Of a DNA stretch of 64,000 bases, positions 36,182-44,988 are shown piece by piece (within the stretch, counting starts at the first letter, position 1; each line of letters starts with the position of its first letter). This stretch comes from Geminocystis herdmanii PCC 6308 (GTDB lineage Bacteria; Cyanobacteriota; Cyanobacteriia; Cyanobacteriales; Cyanobacteriaceae). Under the pieces are notes generated by a model that ran no database searches, was not told where the DNA came from, and saw only the letters and a list, made by a program, of their open reading frames with translations. The stretch is taken from the NCBI RefSeq assembly GCF_000332235.1, contig NZ_CM001775.1, positions 2,386,230-2,450,229 of the forward strand. Reading direction: 5' to 3'. A program made the translations under genes and the position numbers.

Positions 36182-39100
36182 ATGGATAATCTTTATGGGG
36201 CTAACGCTGCGATCGAAGTTTCTGCCGATGGAGTTGAACACGCAGTATGGGTACAAAATGGGCAATTATGGCACGGTATATTTGATGACGATACAAACCA
36301 ATGGAATAACGCCAAATCTATTACCCCCATATCAGGAGAAAATTTAAAGCTACTCACAGGCAGATTTATCCCCTATCAAGATGCTAATGGTGCAACACGA
36401 TATGCCCCCGGATTGGTTGCCGTGTGTGAACTAGGTAACTCCTTATTCGCCGTTATTGGCAAGTATAACAATCAAGGAAAGATAGAATGGTCTGAAACCG
36501 TACCTATTACCCTACCAGAAATCGATGAAGAAGGAAATAGAATCAATCATCAAAATTTAGATATTGCTTTAACCCCTGAAACTATAGCCTCTGGAGGCAG
36601 ACAACGTCCTCCCGGTATCCTCATTGCTTTTCAGAAAATACAAGCGGATAACCCTGAAGCCGATACAGATATTTATAGTCAAGTTTTCAATCTGCAACTA
36701 AGAAATAATCAATTAGAATTAGTTACTCAAGGCAAAAATAATCAAACGGTGACGTTTCAAACTCAAGAAGCCGTTGCCCCTGTTTATGAACCATTACCCC
36801 CCACAATTCAAGCGGTGGCTACCGCAGGGCGCATTAATACCGAAACGGCAGGAATTATACCAGATTTGGAAAACACAGAGTTATCTCTAATTAAAAATAC
36901 CCCCTTGGGGGGAGGCACTTCTTTTAGTCTCAACCTAAATGATTTTGTCAAGTTATTTGGTGGCTCATTATCTTTACCATCATTTTTACCCGGCAGTAAT
37001 CCAGATTTAGCATTAAGAGGAAAAATAGAAGGTACAGAAAGTTATAATTTTCAGACAAAAGCCACTGAATATGTCATTAGTACCAGTTTTGGGGTTGGTT
37101 CAGGAGGACAAAATGATAATAAAACCAAAAATCTTAACAATAATTCACAAATTAAAAATTTAGTGGATAAAGCCACCGTTGGCACGGCGAATAAACCGAT
37201 CGAACTTTTGAGTGCTTCGGTACAAAATACCTTTGGTTTTGATGTTTCTTTTGATCTGAAATTTGATCAACAACTCAAATATACGGGATTTGACTTCATC
37301 GTTGCGATGGAATATGGCACTGTTTATGCCATTAAGTATAATGTTCCTCCTGCGGGTATTGGCACTGGTTCAATTATTTCTGCAACAGTTACGATCACAA
37401 ATCCTAATTACAGTTTATCCTTTGATTTAGCTTGGGAAAATAAGGGAAAAGCCCTTACTCCTCCTCTTTTTCTGGAAAAAGATAAAGACGGAAATATCGT
37501 TATTAAAAATACCAGTGTACAGGGTTCTAAGTTAGCGGAAGTTTTATCCAAGTATTCCGAATTTAACAATATTTTGAAATTTGCTAACGAAGGAAGCGAT
37601 AAACTACCTTCTTCTCTGTTTAAGTTCGATCGAACTGACGGTAGTCGTGCCATTCAACTAACTTATTTGAGCGATGCCATCGTTTCTACCTTATCAACTA
37701 TTTTATATAGCTACGGATTTGGAGAAACCGCCACTACTCTATTTGGAGATATTTCTAATTATAGATTTCAGGGGGCAACCATCAAAGTAGGTGCTGAACT
37801 AGCATTAAGCGGTCAAGGAAGTGCCATGTTCAATACTTTTAATGCTAGTGTGGAAGGTAGAGGAAAATTTGAGGGAGGCATTGAATGGAAAGTTCAACCA
37901 TCCACAGAAATATCTCTTATAGCCAATCTTTTAGCCTCCGCCAAACTTTCAGGTAAAATCGGTGCATGGCAACCTGAATGGTCAGCTTCCTACGGTGCTA
38001 GTTTAAAAGTTCCTTTGAAATCGTCAAATCCTAGAGTCACTCAAGCAGGAGAAGTTACCGCCACCGAAGAAGAATTAGCGACTTTAGATGATAATAATAA
38101 TGAACTAACCTTCACTTATAATCCCCCTACAGGAGATGATAGTCTTTATTCAGGTACTCCAGTTGCCACCAAAGCGGAGCAGATCAAGCCCGATAAATTT
38201 GAAGATTTAGTTAATGATAGCCCTCCAGCTTTAGCTTTTAGTGATAGTGGAGATGTTTTGTTGGCGTGGGTTGCTGATGGTAGAGAAAGCAATATTTCCC
38301 TTGAGTCACAAACCGATGTTGTCAGTCGTGTCATGGTGTCAACTTTTGATTCGGGAGGCGGTTGGCAAAATATCGGTGCGCTCAACGTAGAAAACGGTAA
38401 TCTCATTCAAGGATTTAATTTTGAGCCAACGGTGTTGTTTTTCTATACCAATACTCGAACTCAAACTCCTGTTAAATCTGATCTAGTGGATTTTGACAGT
38501 GGCAACTATACCATTAATCGTATGGTAGTGTGGAGTTATGGGCAAGACGGTAAAAATCTTACTCCTGAAAGTAGTAGCGATGATGTTCGAGAAGCCTTAT
38601 TAAGCACCGATCTAGTTTATAGTCTTTCTAGTCGTTCTGTTGTCACTGGTTCTCGTTGGAGTAATTGGAGTACTCCCCAAGTCATTGTTTCCAATCGAGG
38701 AGTCGATCGAACTCCTACCCTTGGCTTAGACCCCAATGGGGCGTTAAGATTAGCTTGGGTAAATGATCAAACTGAACGATCGACTCTTTATACTACCACT
38801 TGGGATGGTAAAAAATGGAATAGTGTCCAAACCGTAGCGCAAGGCAATGATTTAGATGTCGAGAAAATTATTGTAGAAAATTTCGGCAATCAACCCGCTC
38901 TTTATTGGACAGATTCGATCGAACTCAATTACAGTTCAGCAGTATTAGCAGATAATCCCCTTTACTATTATCGTCTCAATGAATCAGAACAAGATTTTGC
39001 GTCCAACTTAGGTACAAAAGGGGTATCAGGAAATGGTAGTTATGCTAATCCTTCACGAAAAAATAATTCGTTACCCTTCCGATTTGGGCAACAAGGGGCA

Positions 39101-40168
39101 TTATTTAACACCCGTAACTCCAAAGGCGATCGAGATTCAGCAGTAAAATTCTTAGGTGGTGGTTATTTAGCTATTCCTGTCAGTGGTGAAGATTTCCAAA
39201 ACGGTTATAGTTTTGAGTCGTGGCTCAAATTTGATTCCCTCACGGGAGAAATGATTATTGCCCAAAGTCAAATTCTCGGTCAATATGTACTAGGATTAAG
39301 TGATGATACAACGGCTCAACAATACAATATTCCCAAAGGAGTCTTATATCTTCTCGATCCTAATAATCAAGGGGTTTTAAATTATCAAATCGGTGGTAAA
39401 ACCCTTAGTAGCAATGCCTTACAGACTAATCGTTGGTATCATGTAGTAGCAACCTATCAACATAATCGAGTTGATGCCCAAAATAATCCTATAACTCCCG
39501 TTGCTTCTCTCTACATTGACAATCAGTTAGTCAAACAAGAGCAAGTTGATAACGTTGATTTTACCGATGGTGCGGTTAAAATTGGTCAAAATTTACGGAG
39601 TTCGATCGCGCAGCGCCGTTTCACGATCGACGATACTCAGGGAAGACTTTTAGCAGACTTCGCTCAAAGCACTAATCCTAGTCAACGATTCACTATTACT
39701 CAAGTGGTATCAGGAGGCGATGTAGATGGTGATGGTTTCGCAGACGTTATTATTTTAAACAGTAATAATGAAGCCTATGTTTCCTTTGGCGTAAATACTG
39801 CAACTCGATCGCCTTCAAGTCCTATTCTTTTGGGTAGTGGAAGTTCGCTGCCAACGGCACGCTACGCGATCGCATCGGGAGGAGACTTAAATAACGATGG
39901 TTACAGCGATGTAATTCTTGGTAACAGTACCAATAATAATAACAACGGACGAGTTAATATTGTTTATGGTAACTCCCAAAGAAGAAATTTTCTCAACGCC
40001 ACCCTCAATCCTCCTATTACCTTAGGGTTAGATACCCTTCGTTATCAAGAAAACTTCTTACCTTCTAATAACAACTTCTCTCCCTTTAGCGTCACTACCT
40101 TTAATGGAGAATTAAACTTATTCTCTCGTCAGCAGGAATTTGGTGGAATTGTGCGCTTATTTATGTAG
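36182..40168 (+). CDS. Large LamG/FG-GAP repeat protein, C-terminus broken by frameshift
   Basis: A 1328-residue acidic, Asn/Ser-rich protein of the kind found on cyanobacterial cell surfaces. Residues 1-200 and 680-900 have beta-propeller-like units (AVWVQNGQLWHGIFDD, ALRLAWVNDQTERSTLYTTTWDG). Residues about 980-1130 form a LamG-like jelly roll (GYSFESWLKFDS, NRWYHVVATYQHNRVDA). Two FG-GAP/calcium-binding units follow (GGDVDGDGFADVII near 1176, GGDLNNDGYSDVIL near 1228). There is no signal peptide. The frame ends at a TAG, while homologous coding continues in another frame to 40539. A 27-bp palindromic element is embedded at residues 1141-1150. Confidence 0.8.
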   Translation: MDNLYGANAAIEVSADGVEHAVWVQNGQLWHGIFDDDTNQWNNAKSITPISGENLKLLTGRFIPYQDANGATRYAPGLVAVCELGNSLFAVIGKYNNQGKIEWSETVPITLPEIDEEGNRINHQNLDIALTPETIASGGRQRPPGILIAFQKIQADNPEADTDIYSQVFNLQLRNNQLELVTQGKNNQTVTFQTQEAVAPVYEPLPPTIQAVATAGRINTETAGIIPDLENTELSLIKNTPLGGGTSFSLNLNDFVKLFGGSLSLPSFLPGSNPDLALRGKIEGTESYNFQTKATEYVISTSFGVGSGGQNDNKTKNLNNNSQIKNLVDKATVGTANKPIELLSASVQNTFGFDVSFDLKFDQQLKYTGFDFIVAMEYGTVYAIKYNVPPAGIGTGSIISATVTITNPNYSLSFDLAWENKGKALTPPLFLEKDKDGNIVIKNTSVQGSKLAEVLSKYSEFNNILKFANEGSDKLPSSLFKFDRTDGSRAIQLTYLSDAIVSTLSTILYSYGFGETATTLFGDISNYRFQGATIKVGAELALSGQGSAMFNTFNASVEGRGKFEGGIEWKVQPSTEISLIANLLASAKLSGKIGAWQPEWSASYGASLKVPLKSSNPRVTQAGEVTATEEELATLDDNNNELTFTYNPPTGDDSLYSGTPVATKAEQIKPDKFEDLVNDSPPALAFSDSGDVLLAWVADGRESNISLESQTDVVSRVMVSTFDSGGGWQNIGALNVENGNLIQGFNFEPTVLFFYTNTRTQTPVKSDLVDFDSGNYTINRMVVWSYGQDGKNLTPESSSDDVREALLSTDLVYSLSSRSVVTGSRWSNWSTPQVIVSNRGVDRTPTLGLDPNGALRLAWVNDQTERSTLYTTTWDGKKWNSVQTVAQGNDLDVEKIIVENFGNQPALYWTDSIELNYSSAVLADNPLYYYRLNESEQDFASNLGTKGVSGNGSYANPSRKNNSLPFRFGQQGALFNTRNSKGDRDSAVKFLGGGYLAIPVSGEDFQNGYSFESWLKFDSLTGEMIIAQSQILGQYVLGLSDDTTAQQYNIPKGVLYLLDPNNQGVLNYQIGGKTLSSNALQTNRWYHVVATYQHNRVDAQNNPITPVASLYIDNQLVKQEQVDNVDFTDGAVKIGQNLRSSIAQRRFTIDDTQGRLLADFAQSTNPSQRFTITQVVSGGDVDGDGFADVIILNSNNEAYVSFGVNTATRSPSSPILLGSGSSLPTARYAIASGGDLNNDGYSDVILGNSTNNNNNGRVNIVYGNSQRRNFLNATLNPPITLGLDTLRYQENFLPSNNNFSPFSVTTFNGELNLFSRQQEFGGIVRLFM
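39603..39629. repeat. 27-bp CGATCG-bounded palindromic element inside the LamG gene
   Basis: CGATCG at both ends with an imperfect inverted repeat between, 27 bp in all. It is read in frame as SIAQRRFTI. Copies of the same length are at 47994-48020 (between genes) and 60706-60732 (in hicA, read as SIAQRHFVI). Confidence 0.75.
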
Positions 40169-40539
40169 GGGAAGAAGAAAGAGAAAGTATCTTAGCCAAT
40201 GGTTACGGCTTTATCGAGGAGGGAGAAGCCTTCAAAGTTTCTTTTGAAGCCCATGACGAGTTAATTCCTTTCTATCGTTTCCGCAATCAAGAGTTAACGG
40301 GTGCATATCTTTATGTAGGACAAGAAGAACGTGAAACTATCTTGACACAATATCCTAATTTTGTGGAGGAAGGTTTAGCGTTTTATACCTATGATGCAGA
40401 TTCGGATCAAACTAATGAGATTTACCGTTTCCAAACTCAACCGGGTAGTTATATCTTCGTGAAAGAAGCGGAAAAAGATGTTATTACTCAAAACTATCCC
40501 AACTTCACTTTAGAAGATATTGCTTTTGAGGCTATCTAA
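40162..40539 (+). pseudogene. Frameshifted C-terminal part of the LamG protein (two DUF5648-like repeats)
   Basis: Directly at the stop of the large protein the frame shifted by -1 stays open for 125 codons. It encodes two and a half similar units: YVGEEERESILANGYGFIEEGEAF, then YRFRNQELTGAYLYVGQEERETIL with YPNFVEEGLAFYTY, and EIYRFQTQPGSYIFVKEAEKDVI with YPNFTLEDIAFEA. Such units resemble the DUF5648-type repeat found at C-termini of surface proteins. It has no start of its own at the 5' end; an internal ATG (40342) would give only the last 65 residues. It is best read as the detached C-terminus of the upstream gene. Confidence 0.7.
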
Positions 40540-40735
40540 ACCTTTGATTTTAATAGTCTTCTGATGCCCATGAGCAAACCCTATTTAGCTGTATAAATCT
40601 TTCAAAATTCTCCTATTTTACTCATTACTCATTTTATGGTACTATCTTTTTTTAGTGCCTAAATGGAAAAGAAAGATTCTGCACCATTAGGGATTACAAT
40701 AAATAGACCATTTGTAGATACATTGACCTATAGGC

Positions 40736-41260
40736 ATGGTTTGGTTACAAAAATTGTTTACAAAAACTGAGATTAACGACGATCGAACCAACAAAGAGTT
40801 CGATCGAGATTGGGTGACACTCGATCCCAATGTATTTGGACGTAGTAAAATTTATTTCAGTACAAGTCAAGAGATAGACTTATACGAATTAGAAGAATTA
40901 TGCGACTCTGTAGGGTGGGCTAGAAGACCAGTAAGGAAAGTCCGTAAAGCCTTAGAAAACAGCTATTTAGTGGCTTCTGCATGGGAAATACGAGGGGCGA
41001 GAACTGTATTGATCGGTTTTGCTCGTGCCACATCAGATCAATCATTTAATGCCACTATTTGGGATGTGGTAATACATCCTCGTTTTCAAAACAAAGGATT
41101 AGGCAAAACTTTCATGAAATATATGATCAAAAAATTGCGTAGCGATGATATTAGTAACGTTACCTTATTTGCCGATCCTCAAGTAGTAGAATTTTACCGC
41201 CGTTTAGGTTTTGTATTAGACCCAGAAGGGATTAAGGGTATGTTTTGGTATCCTGACTAA
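40736..41260 (+). CDS. GNAT family N-acetyltransferase (Ycf52/NSI-like)
   Basis: A 174-residue GNAT. The acetyl-CoA site is [23 protein letters not shown] and the end of the domain is [32 protein letters not shown]. That ending is characteristic of the Ycf52-type group shared by cyanobacteria, red algal plastids and the plant chloroplast acetyltransferase NSI. A 50-residue leader ([17 protein letters not shown]) precedes it. The natural substrate in cyanobacteria is not known to me. Confidence 0.8.
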   Translation: MVWLQKLFTKTEINDDRTNKEFDRDWVTLDPNVFGRSKIYFSTSQEIDLYELEELCDSVGWARRPVRKVRKALENSYLVASAWEIRGARTVLIGFARATSDQSFNATIWDVVIHPRFQNKGLGKTFMKYMIKKLRSDDISNVTLFADPQVVEFYRRLGFVLDPEGIKGMFWYPD

Positions 41261-41487
41261 AAGAGGAGATAGGAGTTAGAAGACAGGAGATAGTATTAAT
41301 AATTGATTTAAACATTAGTTAAATTGATTTTCAGGAATATTTTACTAAATTTAATTCTTGGAAGCGAGTAAAATTTGATCCAAGACTACCTTTTAATACT
41401 TATTTTTCAAGGTTTTACAGTTCACTTATCTTAATCGATCGAGCTAAAATATTATAATAGTAAGTAAAATAAAATCAGAGAAAAATT

Positions 41488-42159
41488 ATGACAACTACCG
41501 CCGATGAAGTTTGGGAAATATTAAGAGAATTAGTTGAATTTCAAAAACAAACAGAATTGCAGATGAGAGAAACTGGTGAACAAATTAGAAAAAATGGTGA
41601 ACAAATTAGAAAAAATGGTGAACAACTTAGAGAAACTCGTGAACAATTTAAAGAAGTTCGTGAGTTACAAAAAGAAACTGGTGAACAAATGAAGAAAACC
41701 GATCGTAAGATCAAAGAATTAGGCAAACAAATCGGCGGATTAGCAGATAAGTTTGGTAGTTTTACCGAAGGTTTAGCCTTGCCTTCTATGGAAAAAATTT
41801 TAAGCAAACAATTCAAGATGGAGGTGATTAGCCCTCGTGTTAGAGTTCGTAAAGGGGCAGAAGAAATGGAAATAGATGTTTTAGCTTATAGTAATGGTGG
41901 GATTAATAGGGCTTATGTAGTGGAAGTTAAAAGCCATGCTAAAGAAGAAGCGATCGAACAATTAAAAAACATCTTAGACCGTTTTCGTCACTTTTTTCCT
42001 GAACATCAAAATAAACAGGTTTATGGTATTTTAACCGCAGTCGATATGTCGGCGGATGTCCGCAATAAAGCGTTACAAGAGGGTTTATATGTTGCCCGTA
42101 TCCACAATGATGTTTTTAAAATGAATACCCCTAAAAATTTTCAACCTCAATCATGGTAA
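41488..42159 (+). CDS. Coiled-coil plus PD-(D/E)XK nuclease-like protein (DUF3782-type)
   Basis: The N-terminal 80 residues are a coiled coil of near-identical heptad-like units (RKNGEQI, RKNGEQL, RETREQF), encoded by an imperfect tandem DNA repeat. The C-terminal domain has EEMEIDVLAYSNG and RAYVVEVKSHAKEE, the D...ExK pattern of PD-(D/E)XK nucleases, as in DUF3782-type cyanobacterial proteins. These are numerous in cyanobacteria and their function is not established. It overlaps the convergent ribD gene by 13 bases. Confidence 0.75.
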   Translation: MTTTADEVWEILRELVEFQKQTELQMRETGEQIRKNGEQIRKNGEQLRETREQFKEVRELQKETGEQMKKTDRKIKELGKQIGGLADKFGSFTEGLALPSMEKILSKQFKMEVISPRVRVRKGAEEMEIDVLAYSNGGINRAYVVEVKSHAKEEAIEQLKNILDRFRHFFPEHQNKQVYGILTAVDMSADVRNKALQEGLYVARIHNDVFKMNTPKNFQPQSW

Positions 42160-43280
42160 GAAGGTTTTATATATCCTTCAATGAGAAAATCTCGTTCGAT
42201 CTGAATAATATTAGTATCCTGTAACAATATCGCTTCATTCATGGTATTAATATTTAAGCTACCAATGGGATTAAAACCATCACCGCCGATGATTTTCGGT
42301 GCGATGAAAGCATATACTTTTTGAATCATCCCAAGTTTAATACATTCAGAAGCCAAATTGCCTCCGCATTCCCACAACACACTATTAAAACCCCGTTGAC
42401 AAAGATTCTCCATGACAAGGGAAGGGTTAATATTTTCCATTTCCACAATTTCCACCCCTTGAGTTAATAAATGAGTTTTGAGAGTCGAATTAGGTTGAGG
42501 AAGGGTAAAAATAACGGTTTTTGCTTGGTTTACATCCCATAAATGACAATCAAAAGGTAAATCAAAGGTTTTTGTCATCACCCCTCGCAAGGGATTATGA
42601 TTGGTTACGCCGTGGGTTGTTAATTGGGGATTGTCTTGTCTTACGGTATTCCCTCCTACTATCACCGCATCACAACTACTTCTTAAATAATGGACAAAAT
42701 TTCGAGAACTTGGGCTTGTAATCCATTGGCTATGTCCTGTATTGGTGGCGATTTTGCCGTCTAATGTCATGGCATATTTAAAAATACCAAAAGGGCGATT
42801 ATACTTCACTCGATGAAAAAAAGCCTCGTTGAGTTTTAAACACTCTTCCTCCTCCACTCCCACGATAACTTCTATACCTGCTTCCCTTAATCTTTGTACT
42901 CCTCTACTTGAAACACGACTATCAGGATCGATCGAGCCTATGACCACTTTTTGGACTTTAGCGTTAATTAAGGCTTCCGTGCAAGGAGGCGTTCTTCCGT
43001 AGTGGTTACAGGGTTCTAAATTCACATATACCGTTGATTTTTCTGCCTCTATTCCTGCCGATCGTAGTGCAAACACTTCAGCGTGGGGTTGTCCTGCTTG
43101 GGGATGAAAACCCTCACCGATGATTTTACCATCTTTGACCACGATCGAACCTACGAGGGGATTAGGGGAAGTTCTGCCTTGCGCTTTTTTAGCCAATTCA
43201 AGGCATTTTTGCATCATTTTTCGATCGAAATCAGGAATTAATGGAGAATTGAGAATGGATAATGGAGAATTAAAACTCAT
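42147..43280 (-). CDS. ribD: Bifunctional riboflavin biosynthesis deaminase/reductase RibD
   Basis: It catalyses the second and third steps of riboflavin synthesis: deamination, then reduction, of the pyrimidine intermediate. The deaminase domain has the zinc motif PHAEVFALRSAG and the YVNLEPCNHYGRTPPCTEALI block. The reductase domain starts near RPFGIFKYAMTLDGKIAT and includes DAVIVGGNTVRQDNPQLT. The first 16 residues (SPLSILNSPLIP) are read from an AATTCTCC-type repeat. The native start may be the tandem Met at residues 22-23 (about 43217). ybeY lies 28 bases upstream on the same strand. Confidence 0.93.
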   Translation of the reverse strand: MSFNSPLSILNSPLIPDFDRKMMQKCLELAKKAQGRTSPNPLVGSIVVKDGKIIGEGFHPQAGQPHAEVFALRSAGIEAEKSTVYVNLEPCNHYGRTPPCTEALINAKVQKVVIGSIDPDSRVSSRGVQRLREAGIEVIVGVEEEECLKLNEAFFHRVKYNRPFGIFKYAMTLDGKIATNTGHSQWITSPSSRNFVHYLRSSCDAVIVGGNTVRQDNPQLTTHGVTNHNPLRGVMTKTFDLPFDCHLWDVNQAKTVIFTLPQPNSTLKTHLLTQGVEIVEMENINPSLVMENLCQRGFNSVLWECGGNLASECIKLGMIQKVYAFIAPKIIGGDGFNPIGSLNINTMNEAILLQDTNIIQIERDFLIEGYIKPSYHD

Positions 43281-43308
43281 TAATTTTTTTCTGTGTCGAA
43301 ATTTAGTG

Positions 43309-43830
43309 TTAAGAATCGAAAAAAAGTTCGATGGAAGGTGCTTGAAGCTCGATCGAATTAAGTAAAAACTCTTGCAGAGTAAGCATTTCCTTTAAAAAAT
43401 CATCATCAGGATGATCCCATCCTAAAAGATGTAAAAAACCATGACTGGTTAACCATGCCAATTCTACCCTCAAAGAGTGACCTTGAGATAAGGCTTGTTT
43501 TTGTGCCGTCTCCACAGAAATAATAATATCACCCAAAGTAATAGAATCCAAAAAATCCGTATCAGGGAAATCCGTTTCTAAAGCCGCAAAAGATAACACA
43601 TCCGTAGGTTGATCTTTGTCTCGATACTGTTGATTTAAACTTTGAATTTCTTGATCATCCGTCAGTATTAAACTAATCTCATAGGTTTTTTGATCATCCA
43701 AATCTAATTCTAAAAGACTTAACCATTTTTCTAGCCAATTTTGCCATTCAGATTCCTTAATCGGAGATTCTAGTTTACGATCGAAAAAGTATAAATCTTC
43801 TATATAAAGGTCTGTTTGATATTGTTTCAT
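43309..43830 (-). CDS. ybeY: Endoribonuclease YbeY (rRNA maturation)
   Basis: A single-strand-specific metallo-endoribonuclease needed for 16S rRNA 3' end maturation and ribosome quality control. The zinc motif HGFLHLLGWDHPDDD (HGxLHLxGxDH) is intact. The preceding YRDKDQPTDVLSFA and LGDIIISVETAQKQA stretches are typical. It has 173 residues. It is followed by ribD on the same strand, so the two are probably cotranscribed. Confidence 0.95.
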   Translation of the reverse strand: MKQYQTDLYIEDLYFFDRKLESPIKESEWQNWLEKWLSLLELDLDDQKTYEISLILTDDQEIQSLNQQYRDKDQPTDVLSFAALETDFPDTDFLDSITLGDIIISVETAQKQALSQGHSLRVELAWLTSHGFLHLLGWDHPDDDFLKEMLTLQEFLLNSIELQAPSIELFFDS

Positions 43831-44089
43831 GGAAATATATTCAATAGGGGAATAATTTAATAATGCAAGATTTCAGTGATTTTGATGCAAAAATTTAGCA
43901 TTTTTGATTCTATTCTCTAAAATAAATATTCCTGCTATTATTCTCAATACTATGGCATCTTTTTCTCTAAGTATTTCTCCTATTTTCTATCTCCTGTTTC
44001 CTATCTCCTATCTAATGATTGTTAATGATTAACTTTTAGTTGATAATAGGAGGTATTAGTCATTAATCAGGAATACATAAAAAGAGCTT

Positions 44090-44806
44090 GTGTTACAGAA
44101 AATAAAACAAGATTTAAAAAATGATTTAATCGCAGGATTATTAGTAGTAATTCCCTTAGCTACTACTATTTGGTTAAGTTATATTATTGCCAATTGGGCG
44201 ATTAAATTTTTAACCAAAATTCCCAAACAGATTAATCCTTTTGATGGATTTGACCCTATTGTAACTAATTTACTGAATTTTTCCGTAGGTTTGACAGTAC
44301 CCTTAGTCTTAATTCTCATCATTGGTTTAATGGCAAGAAATTTTGTCGGTAGATGGTTACTGGATGTTGGAGAGCGAATTTTGCAGGGGATTCCCCTAGC
44401 AGGTTCGATTTATAAGACTCTTAAACAAATTTTAGAAACTCTTTTTCAGGATTCCCAAACAAAATTTAGAAGGGTTGTGATGGTGGAATATCCCCGTCAA
44501 GGGGTATGGAGTGTGGGATTTGTCACGGGAAAAGTTAGTGAAATGATTCAAATTCATCATCAGAAAACTATGTTAAGTGTTTTTATCCCGACTACTCCTA
44601 ATCCTACTTCGGGATGGTATGCGGTGATTCCCGAAGAAGAAGTGATTAATCTTTCTCTTTCCATTGAGGATGCTTTTAAAATTCTTATTTCTGGGGGTAT
44701 CGTTTCTCCTAATACTAACAATAATTCTAAGCCTTCACTTCCTTTAAGTAATAACTCTATTCCTATTCCTAGTGCGATCGAACAGTCTCCCGTTACTACC
44801 GATTGA
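44090..44806 (+). CDS. DUF502 family membrane protein
   Basis: A 238-residue protein with two membrane helices near the N-terminus (LIAGLLVVIPLATTIWLSYII and the LLNFSVGLTVPLVLILIIGLM region) and a soluble domain carrying GIPLAGSIYKTLKQILETLF and FIPTTPNPTSGWYAVIPEEEV. These are DUF502 hallmarks; the family occurs in bacteria and plants (LCV-like/COV1) without a defined biochemical role. Translation starts at a GTG; no ATG is available close by. The C-terminus is a Ser/Pro/Asn-rich tail. Confidence 0.85.
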   Translation: MLQKIKQDLKNDLIAGLLVVIPLATTIWLSYIIANWAIKFLTKIPKQINPFDGFDPIVTNLLNFSVGLTVPLVLILIIGLMARNFVGRWLLDVGERILQGIPLAGSIYKTLKQILETLFQDSQTKFRRVVMVEYPRQGVWSVGFVTGKVSEMIQIHHQKTMLSVFIPTTPNPTSGWYAVIPEEEVINLSLSIEDAFKILISGGIVSPNTNNNSKPSLPLSNNSIPIPSAIEQSPVTTD

Positions 44807-44879
44807 CAACAATATTTTTCCTCCATCAGAAAATAATTACCAAAAAATTTTACAAATTATGTACTTTCTGTTACAGTAA

Positions 44880-44982
44880 TGTAAAGAAATCTAACAGAGA
44901 AGCATTGGAAACTCCCTGCAAAGATTTCCTCAAGATTAAACGACAATAAACTTTTACCGACATTTTATGTCGGTTTTTTTTT
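44880..44982 (+). ncRNA. Probable Yfr2-like (Cyano-1) small RNA
   Basis: A 100-base stretch in a gene-free gap ends in a strong terminator. Its centre reads CATTGGAAACTCCCTGCAAAG, in which GGAAA (44907-44911) can pair with TTTCC (44925-44929). The GGAAAC core next to CTCCCTGC, and the size, recall the Yfr2/Cyano-1 small RNA family of cyanobacteria. A TAATGT hexamer at 44877-44882 could be the -10 box. The family match is from memory. Confidence 0.5.
44956..44982 (+). terminator. Rho-independent terminator
   Basis: ACCGACAT (44956-44963) pairs perfectly with ATGTCGGT (44967-44974) around a TTT loop and is followed by a run of T residues. It closes the probable small RNA, and may also stop transcription from the convergent side before the CIA30 gene end. 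Confidence 0.85.
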
Positions 44983-44988
44983 ATAAGG

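Noticed and set aside
40155-40170. Programmed -1 frameshift in the LamG gene
   Set aside because: No canonical XXXYYYZ heptamer in frame and no stable downstream stem were seen; mutation or error is more likely.
41541-41816. 91-codon leftward frame rich in CSPFFLI repeats
   Set aside because: It is the antisense of the coiled-coil repeats of the DUF3782-like gene.
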